DNA of 64,000 nt from Flavobacterium tiangeerense (GTDB taxonomy: Bacteria > Bacteroidota > Bacteroidia > Flavobacteriales > Flavobacteriaceae). The notes beneath the pieces are model-generated. The model worked only from the letters and a program-made list of their open reading frames with translations. It searched no databases and was not told the DNA's origin. Shown here piece by piece: positions 25,938-35,749 of this stretch (the first letter of the stretch is position 1; each line of letters opens with the position of its first letter). Made by a program: the position numbers and the translations under genes. The DNA lies in assembly GCF_007830355.1 (NCBI RefSeq), contig NZ_VLKO01000011.1:89390-153389 (forward strand), in the 5' to 3' direction.

Positions 25938-27566
25938 TTATACTTGAATAACTCCTAAATTGAATTTCTTTTCAATAGGAGCGTGGTTTGCTGCTTCAAT
26001 TCCCATAGAAATCCAAGTTCTAGTGTCTAATGGATCAATAATAGCATCAGTCCATAATCTTGAGGCCGCATAATAAGGAGAAACTTGTTCGTCGTATCTT
26101 GCTTTTATTTTGTCAAATAACTCTTTTTCTTTGATTTCATCAACGACTTCACCTTTTGCCTTGAGCGATGAGGCTTCTATTTGTGCAAGTACTTTTGCAG
26201 CTTGCGTTCCGCCCATAACGGCTAGTTCAGCACTTGGCCAAGCAAAAATTAATCTAGGATCATACGCTTTACCACACATGGCATAATTTCCAGCTCCATA
26301 TGAATTACCAACAATTACAGTAAATTTTGGTACCACAGAGTTGGATACTGCATTTACTAACTTGGCACCATCTTTTATAATTCCGCCATGTTCAGATTTT
26401 GATCCTACCATAAAACCAGTTACATCTTGAATAAAAACTAACGGGATTTTTTTCTGATTGCAATTGGCAATAAATCGAGTGGCTTTATCAGCACTATCCG
26501 AATAGATTACACCTCCAAATTGCATTTCTCCATTTTTAGTTTTAACAACTTTTCTTTGATTAGCAATGATTCCTACAGCCCAACCATCAATTCTAGCATA
26601 ACCAGTAATTATTGTTTGTCCATAACCATCTTTGTAAGTATCAAACTCAGAGTTGTCTATTAATCTGTTGATGATGTCCATCATGTCATATTGTTCGCTA
26701 CGAGCTTTTGGCAATATTCCATACATTTCATTTTCATCAAATTTTGGTTTTTCAGCTTTTATACGGTTGTATCCAGCTTTGTCAAAATCACCAATCTTGT
26801 CAACAATATTTTTTATACGATCAAGAGCATCTTTATCATCTTTCGCTTTATAATCAGTCACTCCAGAAATTTCACAATGAGTTGTGGCTCCTCCAAGAGT
26901 CTCATTATCAATACTTTCTCCAATAGCTGCTTTTACAAGGTAACTACCCGCTAGGAAAATACTACCTGTTTTATCCACAATCATAGCCTCGTCACTCATG
27001 ATAGGTAAGTACGCTCCACCTGCTACACAACTACCCATTACAGCAGCAATTTGTGTAATACCCATGCTGCTCATTTGTGCATTATTTCTAAAAATACGAC
27101 CAAAATGTTCTTTGTCAGGGAAAATTTCGTCTTGCAATGGCAAATAAACTCCGGCACTATCCACTAAATAAATGATAGGCAATCTATTTTCCATTGCAAT
27201 TTCTTGTGCTCTAAGGTTCTTTTTAGCAGTAATAGGGAACCAAGCACCTGCTTTAACTGTAGCATCATTTGCTACTACAATACATTGTTTGCCTCGGATA
27301 TAACCTATTTTTACAACAACTCCACCAGAAGGGCAGCCACCATGTTCAGCATACATTCCTTCGCCAACGAAAGCGCCAATTTCGATACTTTTAGCCTTTG
27401 CGTCTAGTAAATAATCTATTCGTTCACGGGCAGTCATTTTGCCCTCACTATGTAATTTTTGAATGCGTTTTTCTCCACCTCCTAATTTTACGGCACTTAA
27501 TTTTTGACGTAATGCAGAGAGTAGAAGTTTATTGTGGTCTTCATTTTTATTGAAGTTCAAATCCAT
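25938..27566 (-). CDS. Acyl-CoA carboxylase beta (carboxyltransferase) subunit, methylcrotonyl-CoA type (542 aa)
   Basis: The full-length carboxyltransferase fold has two crotonase-like halves. The acyl-CoA side carries GKMTARERIDYLLD, LVDSAGVYLPLQDEIFPDKE and FGRIFRNNAQMSSMGI, which is most like the methylcrotonyl-CoA carboxylase beta type. The carboxybiotin side has QDVTGFMVGSKSEHGGII and NSYGAGNYAMCGKAYDPR. It transfers CO2 from biotin to an acyl-CoA, as in leucine breakdown. The matching biotin-carboxylase/BCCP alpha subunit is not next to it, so substrate identity is a family-level inference. Confidence 0.85.
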   Translation of the reverse strand: MDLNFNKNEDHNKLLLSALRQKLSAVKLGGGEKRIQKLHSEGKMTARERIDYLLDAKAKSIEIGAFVGEGMYAEHGGCPSGGVVVKIGYIRGKQCIVVANDATVKAGAWFPITAKKNLRAQEIAMENRLPIIYLVDSAGVYLPLQDEIFPDKEHFGRIFRNNAQMSSMGITQIAAVMGSCVAGGAYLPIMSDEAMIVDKTGSIFLAGSYLVKAAIGESIDNETLGGATTHCEISGVTDYKAKDDKDALDRIKNIVDKIGDFDKAGYNRIKAEKPKFDENEMYGILPKARSEQYDMMDIINRLIDNSEFDTYKDGYGQTIITGYARIDGWAVGIIANQRKVVKTKNGEMQFGGVIYSDSADKATRFIANCNQKKIPLVFIQDVTGFMVGSKSEHGGIIKDGAKLVNAVSNSVVPKFTVIVGNSYGAGNYAMCGKAYDPRLIFAWPSAELAVMGGTQAAKVLAQIEASSLKAKGEVVDEIKEKELFDKIKARYDEQVSPYYAASRLWTDAIIDPLDTRTWISMGIEAANHAPIEKKFNLGVIQV

Positions 27567-27672
27567 GATTTATTAGATTAAAAAGTTTGTGCTAAAATAC
27601 AAATTACTACAAAAATACGTTTATTATTTTGTCTAGTAAAATCAAAAAAATGTTTTTATTTTGGTTTTAAAT

Positions 27673-27702
27673 AAAAAAACAGAAGCGAACTTCTGTTTTT
27701 TT
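27673..27702 (-). terminator. Intrinsic terminator after lpxD
   Basis: AAACAGAAG pairs with CTTCTGTTT around CGAA, with A/T runs on both sides. Confidence 0.85.
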
Positions 27703-27727
27703 TATGAATTTGATAAAAATTATGTCT

Positions 27728-28726
27728 TTATTTTTTTGATTCGTTCACCAGTCTTTTTAAAATAGCCCATTGTTTTAAGGCATCACGAGCTTCAACAGCT
27801 GGATACCCTAACATTGTTTTTCCAGCGGCTATATCACCTGTAACACCTGATCCTGCGCCAACAATAGCGCCATCACCTATAGTAGTATGGTCTTTTATGG
27901 AAGCACTTCCACCAATAATAACTCCGTTACCTAATGTTACTGAACCCGCAAGCCCGCTATTGCCTGCCATGATACAAAATTTCCCTAATTTGCTGTTATG
28001 ACCTATTTGTACAAGGTTGTCAATTTTACATCCGTCTCCCAGTACTGTTGAACTAAATTTGCCTCTATCTACACAAGAATTGGCACCAATTTCAACATTA
28101 TTACCAATGATTACATTACCTATTTGAGGGATTTTAACCAATCCGCGTTGAGGATCAGGTCTAAAGCCAAAACCATCTGCGCCAATTGTTGCATTGGGAT
28201 GTATGATGCAATCATTACCAACATGACAGCGTTCTCTGATCACGGTACCAGACCAAATAACAGTATTCTTACCAATAGTTGATTCGTCTAAAATGGTTAC
28301 GTTAGGATATATTGTACTGTTATCACCAATTACTACATTAGGACCCACATAGCATCCTGCGCCAATCTGCACACCATTGCATATTTTTGCACTAGTATCA
28401 ATTACAGCTGTGGGATGAATGGCTACGCTGAATATTGGAGTAGGTGGAGCAAAAAGTTCAAGAACTTGAGACATGGCTAAGTCAGCATTCTTTACTTTAA
28501 TAAAAGCGCGATTATCTCCTGGTTCGATGCTAATGTCTTCGTTTACAACAGCAGCACAAGCCTTTGAGGTAGCCCAAAATTTTTCGTATTTTTTGTTTCC
28601 TATAAATGAAATCTCCGTAGTGCTTGCAGCTTCTAATTGTTCAGGAGCAGTAATACTTGTTAGGGTTGACCCAACGATTTCTCCGTTAAGAATTTCGTTT
28701 ATTTCGTTAATTGTATAGGATTTCAT
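27728..28726 (-). CDS. lpxD: UDP-3-O-(3-hydroxyacyl)glucosamine N-acyltransferase
   Basis: At 332 residues it has the LpxD layout. The N-terminal uridine-binding domain (SYTINEINEILNG, ISFIGNKKYEKFW) is followed by a left-handed beta helix of hexapeptide repeats from about 100 to 300. The catalytic-region His lies in VQIGHNSKLG (about 236-245), and IIHPNATIGADGFGF is the usual conserved loop. It adds the N-linked acyl chain in lipid A synthesis. Here it stands alone, outside the usual lpxA-fabZ cluster. Confidence 0.95.
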   Translation of the reverse strand: MKSYTINEINEILNGEIVGSTLTSITAPEQLEAASTTEISFIGNKKYEKFWATSKACAAVVNEDISIEPGDNRAFIKVKNADLAMSQVLELFAPPTPIFSVAIHPTAVIDTSAKICNGVQIGAGCYVGPNVVIGDNSTIYPNVTILDESTIGKNTVIWSGTVIRERCHVGNDCIIHPNATIGADGFGFRPDPQRGLVKIPQIGNVIIGNNVEIGANSCVDRGKFSSTVLGDGCKIDNLVQIGHNSKLGKFCIMAGNSGLAGSVTLGNGVIIGGSASIKDHTTIGDGAIVGAGSGVTGDIAAGKTMLGYPAVEARDALKQWAILKRLVNESKK

Positions 28727-28792
28727 TGAAAAATTGGATGTTTATGAGTTAAATATTTTTCAAATAAAAGAATTTACCCTTAGTTATCCTAA

Positions 28793-29540
28793 TTAATCCT
28801 CCATTTTAGTTCTAACAATTTTTGATTGTTTTTCTTCAAATAATTGTAATGTAATCGGAAGTTTGTGCTTTGTTACGATTGCTTTACCATCAATTTTTCC
28901 AGGAAGCCATTTTGGACTATTTACTAATGTTTTGATTACTGCTAAATCAATTTCTTTGTTTACACTTTTTATAACTTCGAAATGATTTAAAGTTCCATCC
29001 AATTCTACAGAAAATTCAATTATATCTTGGCCGATACTATTATTTGGTTTTTTAAAATTGGAGGCAATGAAATCATGAAAAGCTTTTTCTCCTCCAGGGA
29101 ACTCTGGTTTTACGTAGTAAGGGAAAAACGCAATTTCATTCCCATTTTCATCAAAACATTTTCCATCAATAAAGAAACCATTTAGGAAGTTTTCGATTCG
29201 CTTTACTTTTCCAGATTCATAGTAACGTGTTTGTGGACCTTCTTGTTTTCCTTTTACATATAGTGTTAAAGATTCTTTTTTTCCGTTAGAATACCAGCGT
29301 TCTGACGTACCATCAATTTGTCTTTTTTTATAGTTAGAAAAGTAATCTTTAGAGTAAATCGTGTCATTTATATAAAAGGTGGTTCGTAGAGTACCTTTGT
29401 CTTTTTGTTCGAAGATACTGTAATATTTTACTGTCTAAGCCTTGGGAAGTTCTTTAAAATCTTGGTAAAATAAATCTTGTTTTGTGCAAAAATAGGAAAG
29501 TAAATTAAAAAAAAAGTGATGTAAAAAAGGTTTTTATCAG
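28793..29540 (-). pseudogene. Decayed secreted TonB-C/MORN-type protein
   Basis: The intact 3' part encodes MORN-like toxin-surface repeats (SERWYSNGKKESLTLYVKG, TRYYESGKVKRIENF) and a TonB C-terminal-like domain (FSVELDGTLNHFEVIKSV, LVNSPKWLPGKIDGKAI). Upstream in the same frame there is a TAG at 29435-29437, after ELPKA. A signal-peptide-like stretch (IKTFFTSLFFLIYFPIFAQ) lies further upstream in a different frame, and its expected ATG is CTG (29538-29540). So there are three lesions: lost start, one frameshift and one stop. A short product could begin at the TTG at 29002 but would lack the export signal. Confidence 0.75.
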
Positions 29541-29565
29541 TGATGTTTTTTTTAAAAAATAATAA

Positions 29566-29600
29566 AAAATCCTACACAATATGAACTTGTGTAGGATTTT
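29566..29600 (-). terminator. Intrinsic terminator after prfB
   Basis: AAAATCCTACACAA pairs perfectly with TTGTGTAGGATTTT around a 7-base loop; A/T runs flank both sides. Confidence 0.9.
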
Positions 29601-29605
29601 ATCTT

Positions 29606-30701
29606 TTATGAGTCCTTTTGTCCCATCATCATGAGATAGGCTTTTAAGAATTCATCTATTTCTCCATTCATCACACCATCGACATTGCTGGTTTCATAGC
29701 CAGTTCGTACATCTTTGACCAGTTTATAGGGTTGCATCACGTAATTGCGTATTTGTGAACCCCATTCAATTTTCATTTTTCCAGCTTCAATATCGGCGCG
29801 TTGTGCTTGCTTCTTTTTAAGTTCAATTTCATATAATTGCGAACGTAACATTTGCATGGCGCGTTGCCTATTGTCTTGTTGCGAACGCGTTTCAGAGCAT
29901 TGAATTTGAATTCCGGTAGGCTTATGAAACAGCTGTACTTTAGTTTCTACCTTGTTGACATTTTGTCCTCCCGCGCCACTAGAGCGTGAGGTAGTTATTT
30001 CTATATCAGCAGGGTTGATTTCAATTTCTATACTGTCATCAACTAGAGGATATACATATACTGAAACAAAAGAGGTATGTCTTTTAGCATTACTATCAAA
30101 AGGAGAAATACGCACCAGTCGATGTACACCGTTTTCTCCTTTAAGATATCCAAAAGAATAATCTCCTTCAAACTCAAGGGTTACCGTTTTAATTCCAGCA
30201 GCATCTCCTTTTTGAAAGTTCAACTCTTTAATTTTATAACCGTATTTTTCGCCCCACATCATGTACATTCTCATGAGCATTTCGGCCCAGTCACAGCTTT
30301 CTGTTCCACCTGCGCCAGCTGTAATTTGTACTACAGCACTAAGTGTATCGCCTTCATCCGAAAGCATGTTTTTAAATTCAATAGCTTCAATGTGATTATT
30401 AGTAGCATTGAATTGTGTGTCAAGTTCATCGGGTGTAAGTTCACCTTCTTTATAAAATTCGTAGGCAAGTTCCAATTCGTCTGTCATTTCAACAGCTTTA
30501 TTGTAATCTTCTATCCACTTTTTTTTATTTCGAAGATTTTTCACTAGTAGTTCTGCCTCTTTTGGACTGTTCCAAAAATCAGGGGCAAAGGTTTTTTCTT
30601 CTTCGTTTGAAATCTCAATTAATTTGGCATCAACGTCAAAGATACCTCCTCAACGCACCAAGGCGCTCTACAATACCTTTTATTTGTTCGGTAGTTGTCA
30701 T
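29606..30701 (-). CDS. prfB: Peptide chain release factor 2 with programmed +1 frameshift
   Basis: The true start is at 30701 ([21 protein letters not shown]). After 21 codons the frame meets TGA at 30636-30638 within AGG AGG TAT CTT TGA C, the classic autoregulatory frameshift site: an internal Shine-Dalgarno AGGAGG, CTT slip codon and TGA. A +1 shift joins it to the frame that ends at 29606, giving about 365 residues, the usual RF2 length. SPF (in [12 protein letters not shown]) recognises UGA/UAA, and [11 protein letters not shown] contains the GGQ that triggers peptide release. Low RF2 favours shifting and so more RF2. Confidence 0.97.
30636..30650 (-). promoter_or_regulatory. prfB +1 frameshift signal
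   Basis: AGGAGGTATCTTTGA on the minus strand: an SD-like hexamer three bases before the CTT slip codon and an in-frame TGA followed by C, a poor termination context. Confidence 0.95.
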
Positions 30702-30778
30702 AAATTATTATTTTAATTTTTTAAAAATCGATTTGTAGTATTCCTTTTGTGCAATTGTTTTAGTTTTAACGGAACTTT

Positions 30779-30810
30779 TTGCAATATACAAACCGTATTA
30801 TGTAAATTTG
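30779..30810 (+). promoter_or_regulatory. Bacteroidota-type promoter TTG-N21-TAAATTTG
   Basis: TTG at 30779-30781 and TAAATTTG at 30803-30810, 71 bases before the threonine aldolase start. Confidence 0.65.
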
Positions 30811-30881
30811 TGCTGCAAAAATAGAAATTTTTTACAAAGGGACAATTCGCGAATAGTTCGCACTGAAAATAAAAGAATAAT

Positions 30882-31904
30882 ATGGAAATAAATTTAATTA
30901 GCGATACCATTACAAAGCCATCTCGTGAAATGCTTGTTCATATGTTAAATGCTGTAGTTGGTGATGATGTGTATAAACAAGATCCAACTGTTATTGAACT
31001 CGAAGCGAGAGTAGCCCAAATGTTTGGTATGGAGGCGGGACTTTTTTTCCCATCGGGAACAATGGCAAATCAAACCGCAATAAAATTGCACACCCAGCCA
31101 GGGGAACAGTTAATTGCTGATAAATATGCACACGTTTACCATTATGAAGGAGGCGGTGTTTCTTTTAATAGTGGAGTGTCTTGTTGCTTACTTGATGGAA
31201 ATCGTGGTATGATTACTGCTGATCAAGTAGCTGCTGCCATCAATGATCCTGAATTTTATCACAGTCCATTAACAAGTTTAGTGTGTGTTGAAAATACAAC
31301 GAATAAAGGTGGAGGTGCTTGTTATGAATTAGAAGATTTACAAAAAATTAAAGAAGTTTGTGATGCGCATAATTTAAAGTTTCACTTAGATGGTGCTCGT
31401 ATTTGGAATGCTTTGGTTGCTAAAAATCAAGATCCTAAAGAGTTTGGTAAACTTTTTGACACCATTTCAGTATGCTTGTCTAAAGGTTTAGGAGCTCCTA
31501 TTGGTTCTGTACTATTGGGAGATAAAGAAACAATTCACAGAGCATTGCGTATTCGAAAAATACTTGGTGGCGGAATGCGTCAAGTAGGATATTTAGCAGC
31601 AGCAGGTTTATATGCTCTTGAAAACAATATCACTAGGTTAGCCGAAGATCACCGTAGAGCAAAAGAAATTGCCGAAGTATTGAAGAAAACAAGTTGGGTA
31701 GCATCTGTAGAACCAGTTGAAACCAATATTTTAATTTTTTCTTTGGTTCCAAATTGTATCGAGAAAAATCTTATTGAACTCTTGAAGCAAAAAAATATCT
31801 TTATCAGTTCTATGGGTCACGGAAAATTAAGAATCGTGACACATCTTGATTATAAGGAGGTTATGCATACGTATGTGCTTGAAACGTTGCAGAAATTAGT
31901 ATAG
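30882..31904 (+). CDS. ltaE: Low-specificity L-threonine aldolase (PLP enzyme, 340 aa)
   Basis: A fold type I PLP enzyme. The signature points are ISDTITKPS at the start, FFPSGTMANQ (56-65), HLDGARIWNA (168-177, Asp170 and Arg173) and the PLP Lys201 in LSKGLGAPIGS. It splits threonine or allo-threonine to glycine and acetaldehyde. It is divergent from prfB with its own promoter. Confidence 0.94.
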   Translation: MEINLISDTITKPSREMLVHMLNAVVGDDVYKQDPTVIELEARVAQMFGMEAGLFFPSGTMANQTAIKLHTQPGEQLIADKYAHVYHYEGGGVSFNSGVSCCLLDGNRGMITADQVAAAINDPEFYHSPLTSLVCVENTTNKGGGACYELEDLQKIKEVCDAHNLKFHLDGARIWNALVAKNQDPKEFGKLFDTISVCLSKGLGAPIGSVLLGDKETIHRALRIRKILGGGMRQVGYLAAAGLYALENNITRLAEDHRRAKEIAEVLKKTSWVASVEPVETNILIFSLVPNCIEKNLIELLKQKNIFISSMGHGKLRIVTHLDYKEVMHTYVLETLQKLV

Positions 31905-31917
31905 ATAAAAGTGTAAG

Positions 31918-31963
31918 TTATGAATTATGAGTTTTTCAAATTGTTAAAACTCATAATTCATAA
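31918..31963. terminator. 18-bp perfect hairpin between convergent genes
   Basis: TTATGAATTATGAGTTTT pairs with 31946-31963 around a 10-base loop, between the ends of the threonine aldolase and ybaB genes. It is A/T-only apart from a few bases, so it may be a weak bidirectional terminator. Confidence 0.7.
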
Positions 31964-31978
31964 ACTCATAATTACTGA

Positions 31979-32299
31979 TTACTTAAACAAATTATCCATT
32001 CCAGGAATCATTGGCATGTCCATTTTAGCTACTGCATCAAGTTCAGCTTCGTTTGTTTTAGTAGCCTTTTCAATCGCTTTGTTTAATACCAGGATTAAAT
32101 AATCTTCTAATTGTTCTTTATCTTCAAGTAAAGCGTTATCAATTTGTATTGATTTTATTGCTCTATTAGCAGTTAGAGTTACTTTTAATAAACCATCAGT
32201 GCTTTGTTCATCAATAAGAACAGTATCTAATCTTTTCTTAGTATCTTCAATTTTTTGTTGGGTTTCTTTTAATTTACCCATCATGCCCATTAAATCCAT
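31979..32299 (-). CDS. ybaB: YbaB/EbfC nucleoid-associated protein
   Basis: The 106-residue length, the Met-rich N-terminus [20 protein letters not shown] with its helix, the central sheet ([19 protein letters not shown]) and the C-terminal helix with a [10 protein letters not shown] tail match YbaB/EbfC. The dimer binds DNA with low specificity. It is usually near dnaX and recR; those are not seen here. Confidence 0.92.
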   Translation of the reverse strand: MDLMGMMGKLKETQQKIEDTKKRLDTVLIDEQSTDGLLKVTLTANRAIKSIQIDNALLEDKEQLEDYLILVLNKAIEKATKTNEAELDAVAKMDMPMIPGMDNLFK

Positions 32300-32365
32300 G
32301 TTAAAATCATTTTAAGTTTTAAATACAAAATTACTACATTAGTGTTTCAATTCAATAAAAGAATC

Positions 32366-34501
32366 ATGAAAAATAAAGCCTTACTAAGTGGTCTTTGTCT
32401 TATTTTTGCACTTTCAATAATTAAAATAAACGCACAGCAAATGTCCGAAAATATAAAAGCACCTTTAGCAAAAATAATTCCAACCGTTTTAGAGAAACAC
32501 GGTGATACTCGTGTGGATAATTATTTTTGGTTAAACAAAAGAGAAAATCCAGAGGTTATTGATTACTTGAATCAAGAAAACAGTTACTATGAAGCTATGA
32601 CTGCAGATACCAAAGGTTTTCAGAAAGAATTGTATGAGGAAATGAAGTCTCGTATTAAGGAAGATGATGAATCAGTACCTTACTTATATAATGGATATTA
32701 CTACATTACTCGTTTTGAAACAGGAAAAGATTATCCTATTTACTCTAGAAAAAAAGGAAGTTTAACTGCTGCCGAAGAAATTCTTTTTAACTGTAATGAT
32801 TTAGCCAAAGGGCATTCTTACTTTCAATTGGGTGGGCTTAGTATAAGTCCAGATAATAAATTTGCTAGTTTTGGTGTGGATACTATCGGAAGAAGAATTT
32901 ATGCTATTCAAATAAAAAATTTAGAAACAGGTGAAATCCTTTCTGATAAAATAGAAAATGCAACTGGTAGTTCTGTGTGGGCCAATGACAATAAAACGAT
33001 TTTTTATACCAAACAAGATGAAGTTACACTGCGTTCTGATAAAGTATTCAAGCATAAATTAAATACAAACTCGGATCAAGATGTACTGGTGTTTTTTGAA
33101 AAAGATGATACCTTCAACGTATCCGTTGGAAAAGAAAAATCAAAGAAATATATTGTAATAGGATCGGGGAGTACCTTGACTACCGAATATAGAATCTTAA
33201 ATTCAGACACTCCTGATGCTGAATTTAAGGTTTTTCAACCTAGAGTTCGTGGGTTAGAGTATAGTATTTCACATTTTGGAGATTCGTTTTATATTTTAAC
33301 CAATAAAGACAAAGCAACAAATTTCAAGTTGATGAAAACCCCAGAAAGTGCTACTGCAAAAGCGAATTGGGTCGATGTCATTGCACACAGAGATGATGTA
33401 TTGCTGGAAGATATTGAAATTTTTAGAAATTATCTAGTCGTTGAAGAACGTTCTAATGGTTTAAATCATATCCGTATTATGCCGTGGAGTGGTGAGGGAG
33501 AATATTATTTGCCTTTTGGTAGTGAAACCTACAATGCCTACACTACTACAAATGTAGATTTTGATACTGATATTTTGCGTTACAGCTATCAATCCTTGGC
33601 AACACCATCTTCTGTAATTGACTTTAATATGAAGACCAAAGAAAAAGAGGTTAAGAAGGAGCAACAAGTTTTAGGTGGAAAATTTGACAAAAATAATTAT
33701 ATAGAGGAACGAGTTTGGGCCTCAGCAACAGATGGGACTAAGGTGCCAATTTCAATGGTTTATAAAAAAGGTTTGAAAAAAGACGGTACTAATCCGGTGT
33801 TACTTTATGCGTATGGTTCTTATGGCGTGACTTTGGACACTTATTTTTCGTCAACTCGTTTGTCTATTTTAGACAGAGGTTTTGTTTTTGCTATTGCGCA
33901 CATTCGTGGCGGCGAAGATTTAGGAAGACAATGGTACGAAGATGGAAAATTATTAAAAAAGAAAAATACTTTTACCGATTTTATTGATTGTTCCAAGTAT
34001 TTAATTCAAGAAAAATATACTTCTCCAGAACATTTGTATGCCGAAGGAGGTTCAGCAGGTGGATTGTTGATGGGGGCAGTAGTAAATATGGCGCCCGAAT
34101 TATACAATGGTGTTATTGCTCAAGTGCCATTTGTAGATGTTATTTCAACCATGCTTGATGATACTATTCCTTTAACAACGGGTGAATATGACGAATGGGG
34201 TAATCCAAATGAAAAAAAATATTACAAATACATGTTGTCTTATTCTCCATATGATAACGTAAAAGCACAAAAATATCCTAATATGTATGTTTCTACAGGC
34301 TTGCATGACTCACAAGTACAATATTGGGAACCAGCAAAGTGGGTTGCAAAGCTGCGTACGCTAAAAACTAACGACACAACGTTGTATTTAAATACAAACA
34401 TGGATGCAGGGCATGGCGGGGCTTCAGGTAGGTTTGAGGCTTTAAAGGAATTAGCAAAGGAGTATAGTTTTTTACTAGATTTAGAAAAAATTAAAAACTA
34501 A
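32366..34501 (+). CDS. S9 family peptidase, oligopeptidase B-like (711 aa)
   Basis: The start at 32366 (MKNKALLSGLCLIFAL) gives a signal peptide ending INAQ; the frame opens eight codons earlier. A seven-bladed propeller (about 70-420) is followed by an alpha/beta-hydrolase domain. The catalytic Ser is in EGGSAGGLLMG, and HIRGGEDLGRQWYEDGK is the oligopeptidase B signature. The Asp lies in STGLHDSQVQYWEP and the His in DAGHGGASGR. It hydrolyses short peptides, probably after basic residues, in the periplasm. It is followed by a cysteine synthase-type gene. Confidence 0.9.
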   Translation: MKNKALLSGLCLIFALSIIKINAQQMSENIKAPLAKIIPTVLEKHGDTRVDNYFWLNKRENPEVIDYLNQENSYYEAMTADTKGFQKELYEEMKSRIKEDDESVPYLYNGYYYITRFETGKDYPIYSRKKGSLTAAEEILFNCNDLAKGHSYFQLGGLSISPDNKFASFGVDTIGRRIYAIQIKNLETGEILSDKIENATGSSVWANDNKTIFYTKQDEVTLRSDKVFKHKLNTNSDQDVLVFFEKDDTFNVSVGKEKSKKYIVIGSGSTLTTEYRILNSDTPDAEFKVFQPRVRGLEYSISHFGDSFYILTNKDKATNFKLMKTPESATAKANWVDVIAHRDDVLLEDIEIFRNYLVVEERSNGLNHIRIMPWSGEGEYYLPFGSETYNAYTTTNVDFDTDILRYSYQSLATPSSVIDFNMKTKEKEVKKEQQVLGGKFDKNNYIEERVWASATDGTKVPISMVYKKGLKKDGTNPVLLYAYGSYGVTLDTYFSSTRLSILDRGFVFAIAHIRGGEDLGRQWYEDGKLLKKKNTFTDFIDCSKYLIQEKYTSPEHLYAEGGSAGGLLMGAVVNMAPELYNGVIAQVPFVDVISTMLDDTIPLTTGEYDEWGNPNEKKYYKYMLSYSPYDNVKAQKYPNMYVSTGLHDSQVQYWEPAKWVAKLRTLKTNDTTLYLNTNMDAGHGGASGRFEALKELAKEYSFLLDLEKIKN

Positions 34502-34571
34502 TTAGAATATTTTTGTTAAATTTGCACTGTTCGTAGTTGAATTAAAATCTGCTGCGACTAACTATTTTTTT

Positions 34572-35612
34572 ATGAAAAAAGAGATATCTGCTTATAATAA
34601 TGTCTTAGAATTAATAGGTAATACTCCACTTATTAAGCTAAATAAAGTTACTGAAGATTTAGTTGGAAATTTTTACGCAAAAGTAGAAGCTTTTAATCCA
34701 GGACATTCCTCTAAAGATAGAATTGCATTATATATTATTGAAGAAGCTGAAAAAAGAGGGATTTTATCACCTGGTGATACTATAATTGAAACTACATCTG
34801 GTAATACTGGGTTTAGTTTGGCAATGGTAAGTATCATCAAAGGGTACAATTGTATACTAGCAGTAAGCTCAAAATCATCCAAAGATAAAATTGATATGCT
34901 ACGTAGCTTAGGTGCCAAGGTTTATGTTTGTCCAGCTCACGTATCAGCAGATGATGAACGTTCCTATTATAATGTAGCGAAGCGTTTACATGAAGAAACG
35001 AAAGGTTCTGTTTACATTAATCAGTACTTCAATCAGTTAAATATTGATGCACATTACAATTCTACAGGTCCAGAAATTTGGAAACAAACCAATGGAGCCA
35101 TTACGCATCTTGTAGCATGCAGTGGTACTGGTGGAACTATTTCAGGAACTGCAAAATACCTGAAAGAACAAAATCCTAATATTAAAATTTTAGGAGTTGA
35201 TGCTTTTGGATCGGTATTAAAAAAGTATCATGAAACTAGAGAATTTGATAACGAAGAAATTTATCCATACAGAATTGAGGGATTAGGTAAAAATCTAATT
35301 CCATCTGCAACTGATTTTGATATAATCGACAAGTTCATGAAAGTTACAGATGAGGAAAGTGCTCACACTGCCAGAGAAATAACGAAAAAAGAAGGTTTAT
35401 TTGTTGGGTATACTTCAGGAGCGGTGATGCAAGCAATTAAGCAATACGCAGAAGAGGGAGAGTTTGACGAAAATAGTAATGTAATAGCTATTTTTCCAGA
35501 TCATGGATCTCGATATATGAGTAAAGTTTTTAGTGATGACTGGATGAATGAGCAAGGATTTTTTGACAGTATCAATGAAGAAGAAGTTCAAAAAATTGAA
35601 TTTATAAAATAG
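34572..35612 (+). CDS. PLP-dependent cysteine synthase/cystathionine beta-synthase family enzyme (346 aa)
   Basis: A fold type II PLP enzyme: [13 protein letters not shown] at the start, PLP Lys48 in [20 protein letters not shown] (about 79-89) and the phosphate-binding [15 protein letters not shown] (about 188-202). There are no CBS or ACT regulatory domains, so it resembles the catalytic core of cystathionine beta-synthase or O-acetylserine sulfhydrylase. It makes cysteine or cystathionine in the cytoplasm. The GHSSKDR sequence in place of the usual NPxxSxKDR leaves CysK versus CBS undecided. Confidence 0.85.
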   Translation: MKKEISAYNNVLELIGNTPLIKLNKVTEDLVGNFYAKVEAFNPGHSSKDRIALYIIEEAEKRGILSPGDTIIETTSGNTGFSLAMVSIIKGYNCILAVSSKSSKDKIDMLRSLGAKVYVCPAHVSADDERSYYNVAKRLHEETKGSVYINQYFNQLNIDAHYNSTGPEIWKQTNGAITHLVACSGTGGTISGTAKYLKEQNPNIKILGVDAFGSVLKKYHETREFDNEEIYPYRIEGLGKNLIPSATDFDIIDKFMKVTDEESAHTAREITKKEGLFVGYTSGAVMQAIKQYAEEGEFDENSNVIAIFPDHGSRYMSKVFSDDWMNEQGFFDSINEEEVQKIEFIK

Positions 35613-35638
35613 ATCAAATTGTAATAGTCTTATATAAA

Positions 35639-35668
35639 ACTCCAGAATTTTTCTGGAGTTTTTTTTTA
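35639..35668 (+). terminator. Intrinsic terminator after cysteine synthase-type gene
   Basis: ACTCCAGAA pairs with TTCTGGAGT around a 3-base loop, followed by eight or more T. Confidence 0.9.
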
Positions 35669-35704
35669 AGTTTTAAAATATTTATTAGGGTATAGGCAAA
35701 AAAA

Positions 35705-35730
35705 AAACTCCTGATTGCTCAAGAGTTTTT
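35705..35730 (-). terminator. Terminator after yebC
   Basis: AAAACTC and GAGTTTT pair around a 12-base loop; an A-run on the plus strand gives the U-tract on the minus strand. Confidence 0.7.
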
Positions 35731-35749
35731 AAGTTTTTAAAAAATGGGA

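Noticed and set aside
29606..30544. prfB as a truncated gene starting at 30544
   Set aside because: The upstream frame with the AGGAGG/CTT-TGA site restores the normal RF2 length.
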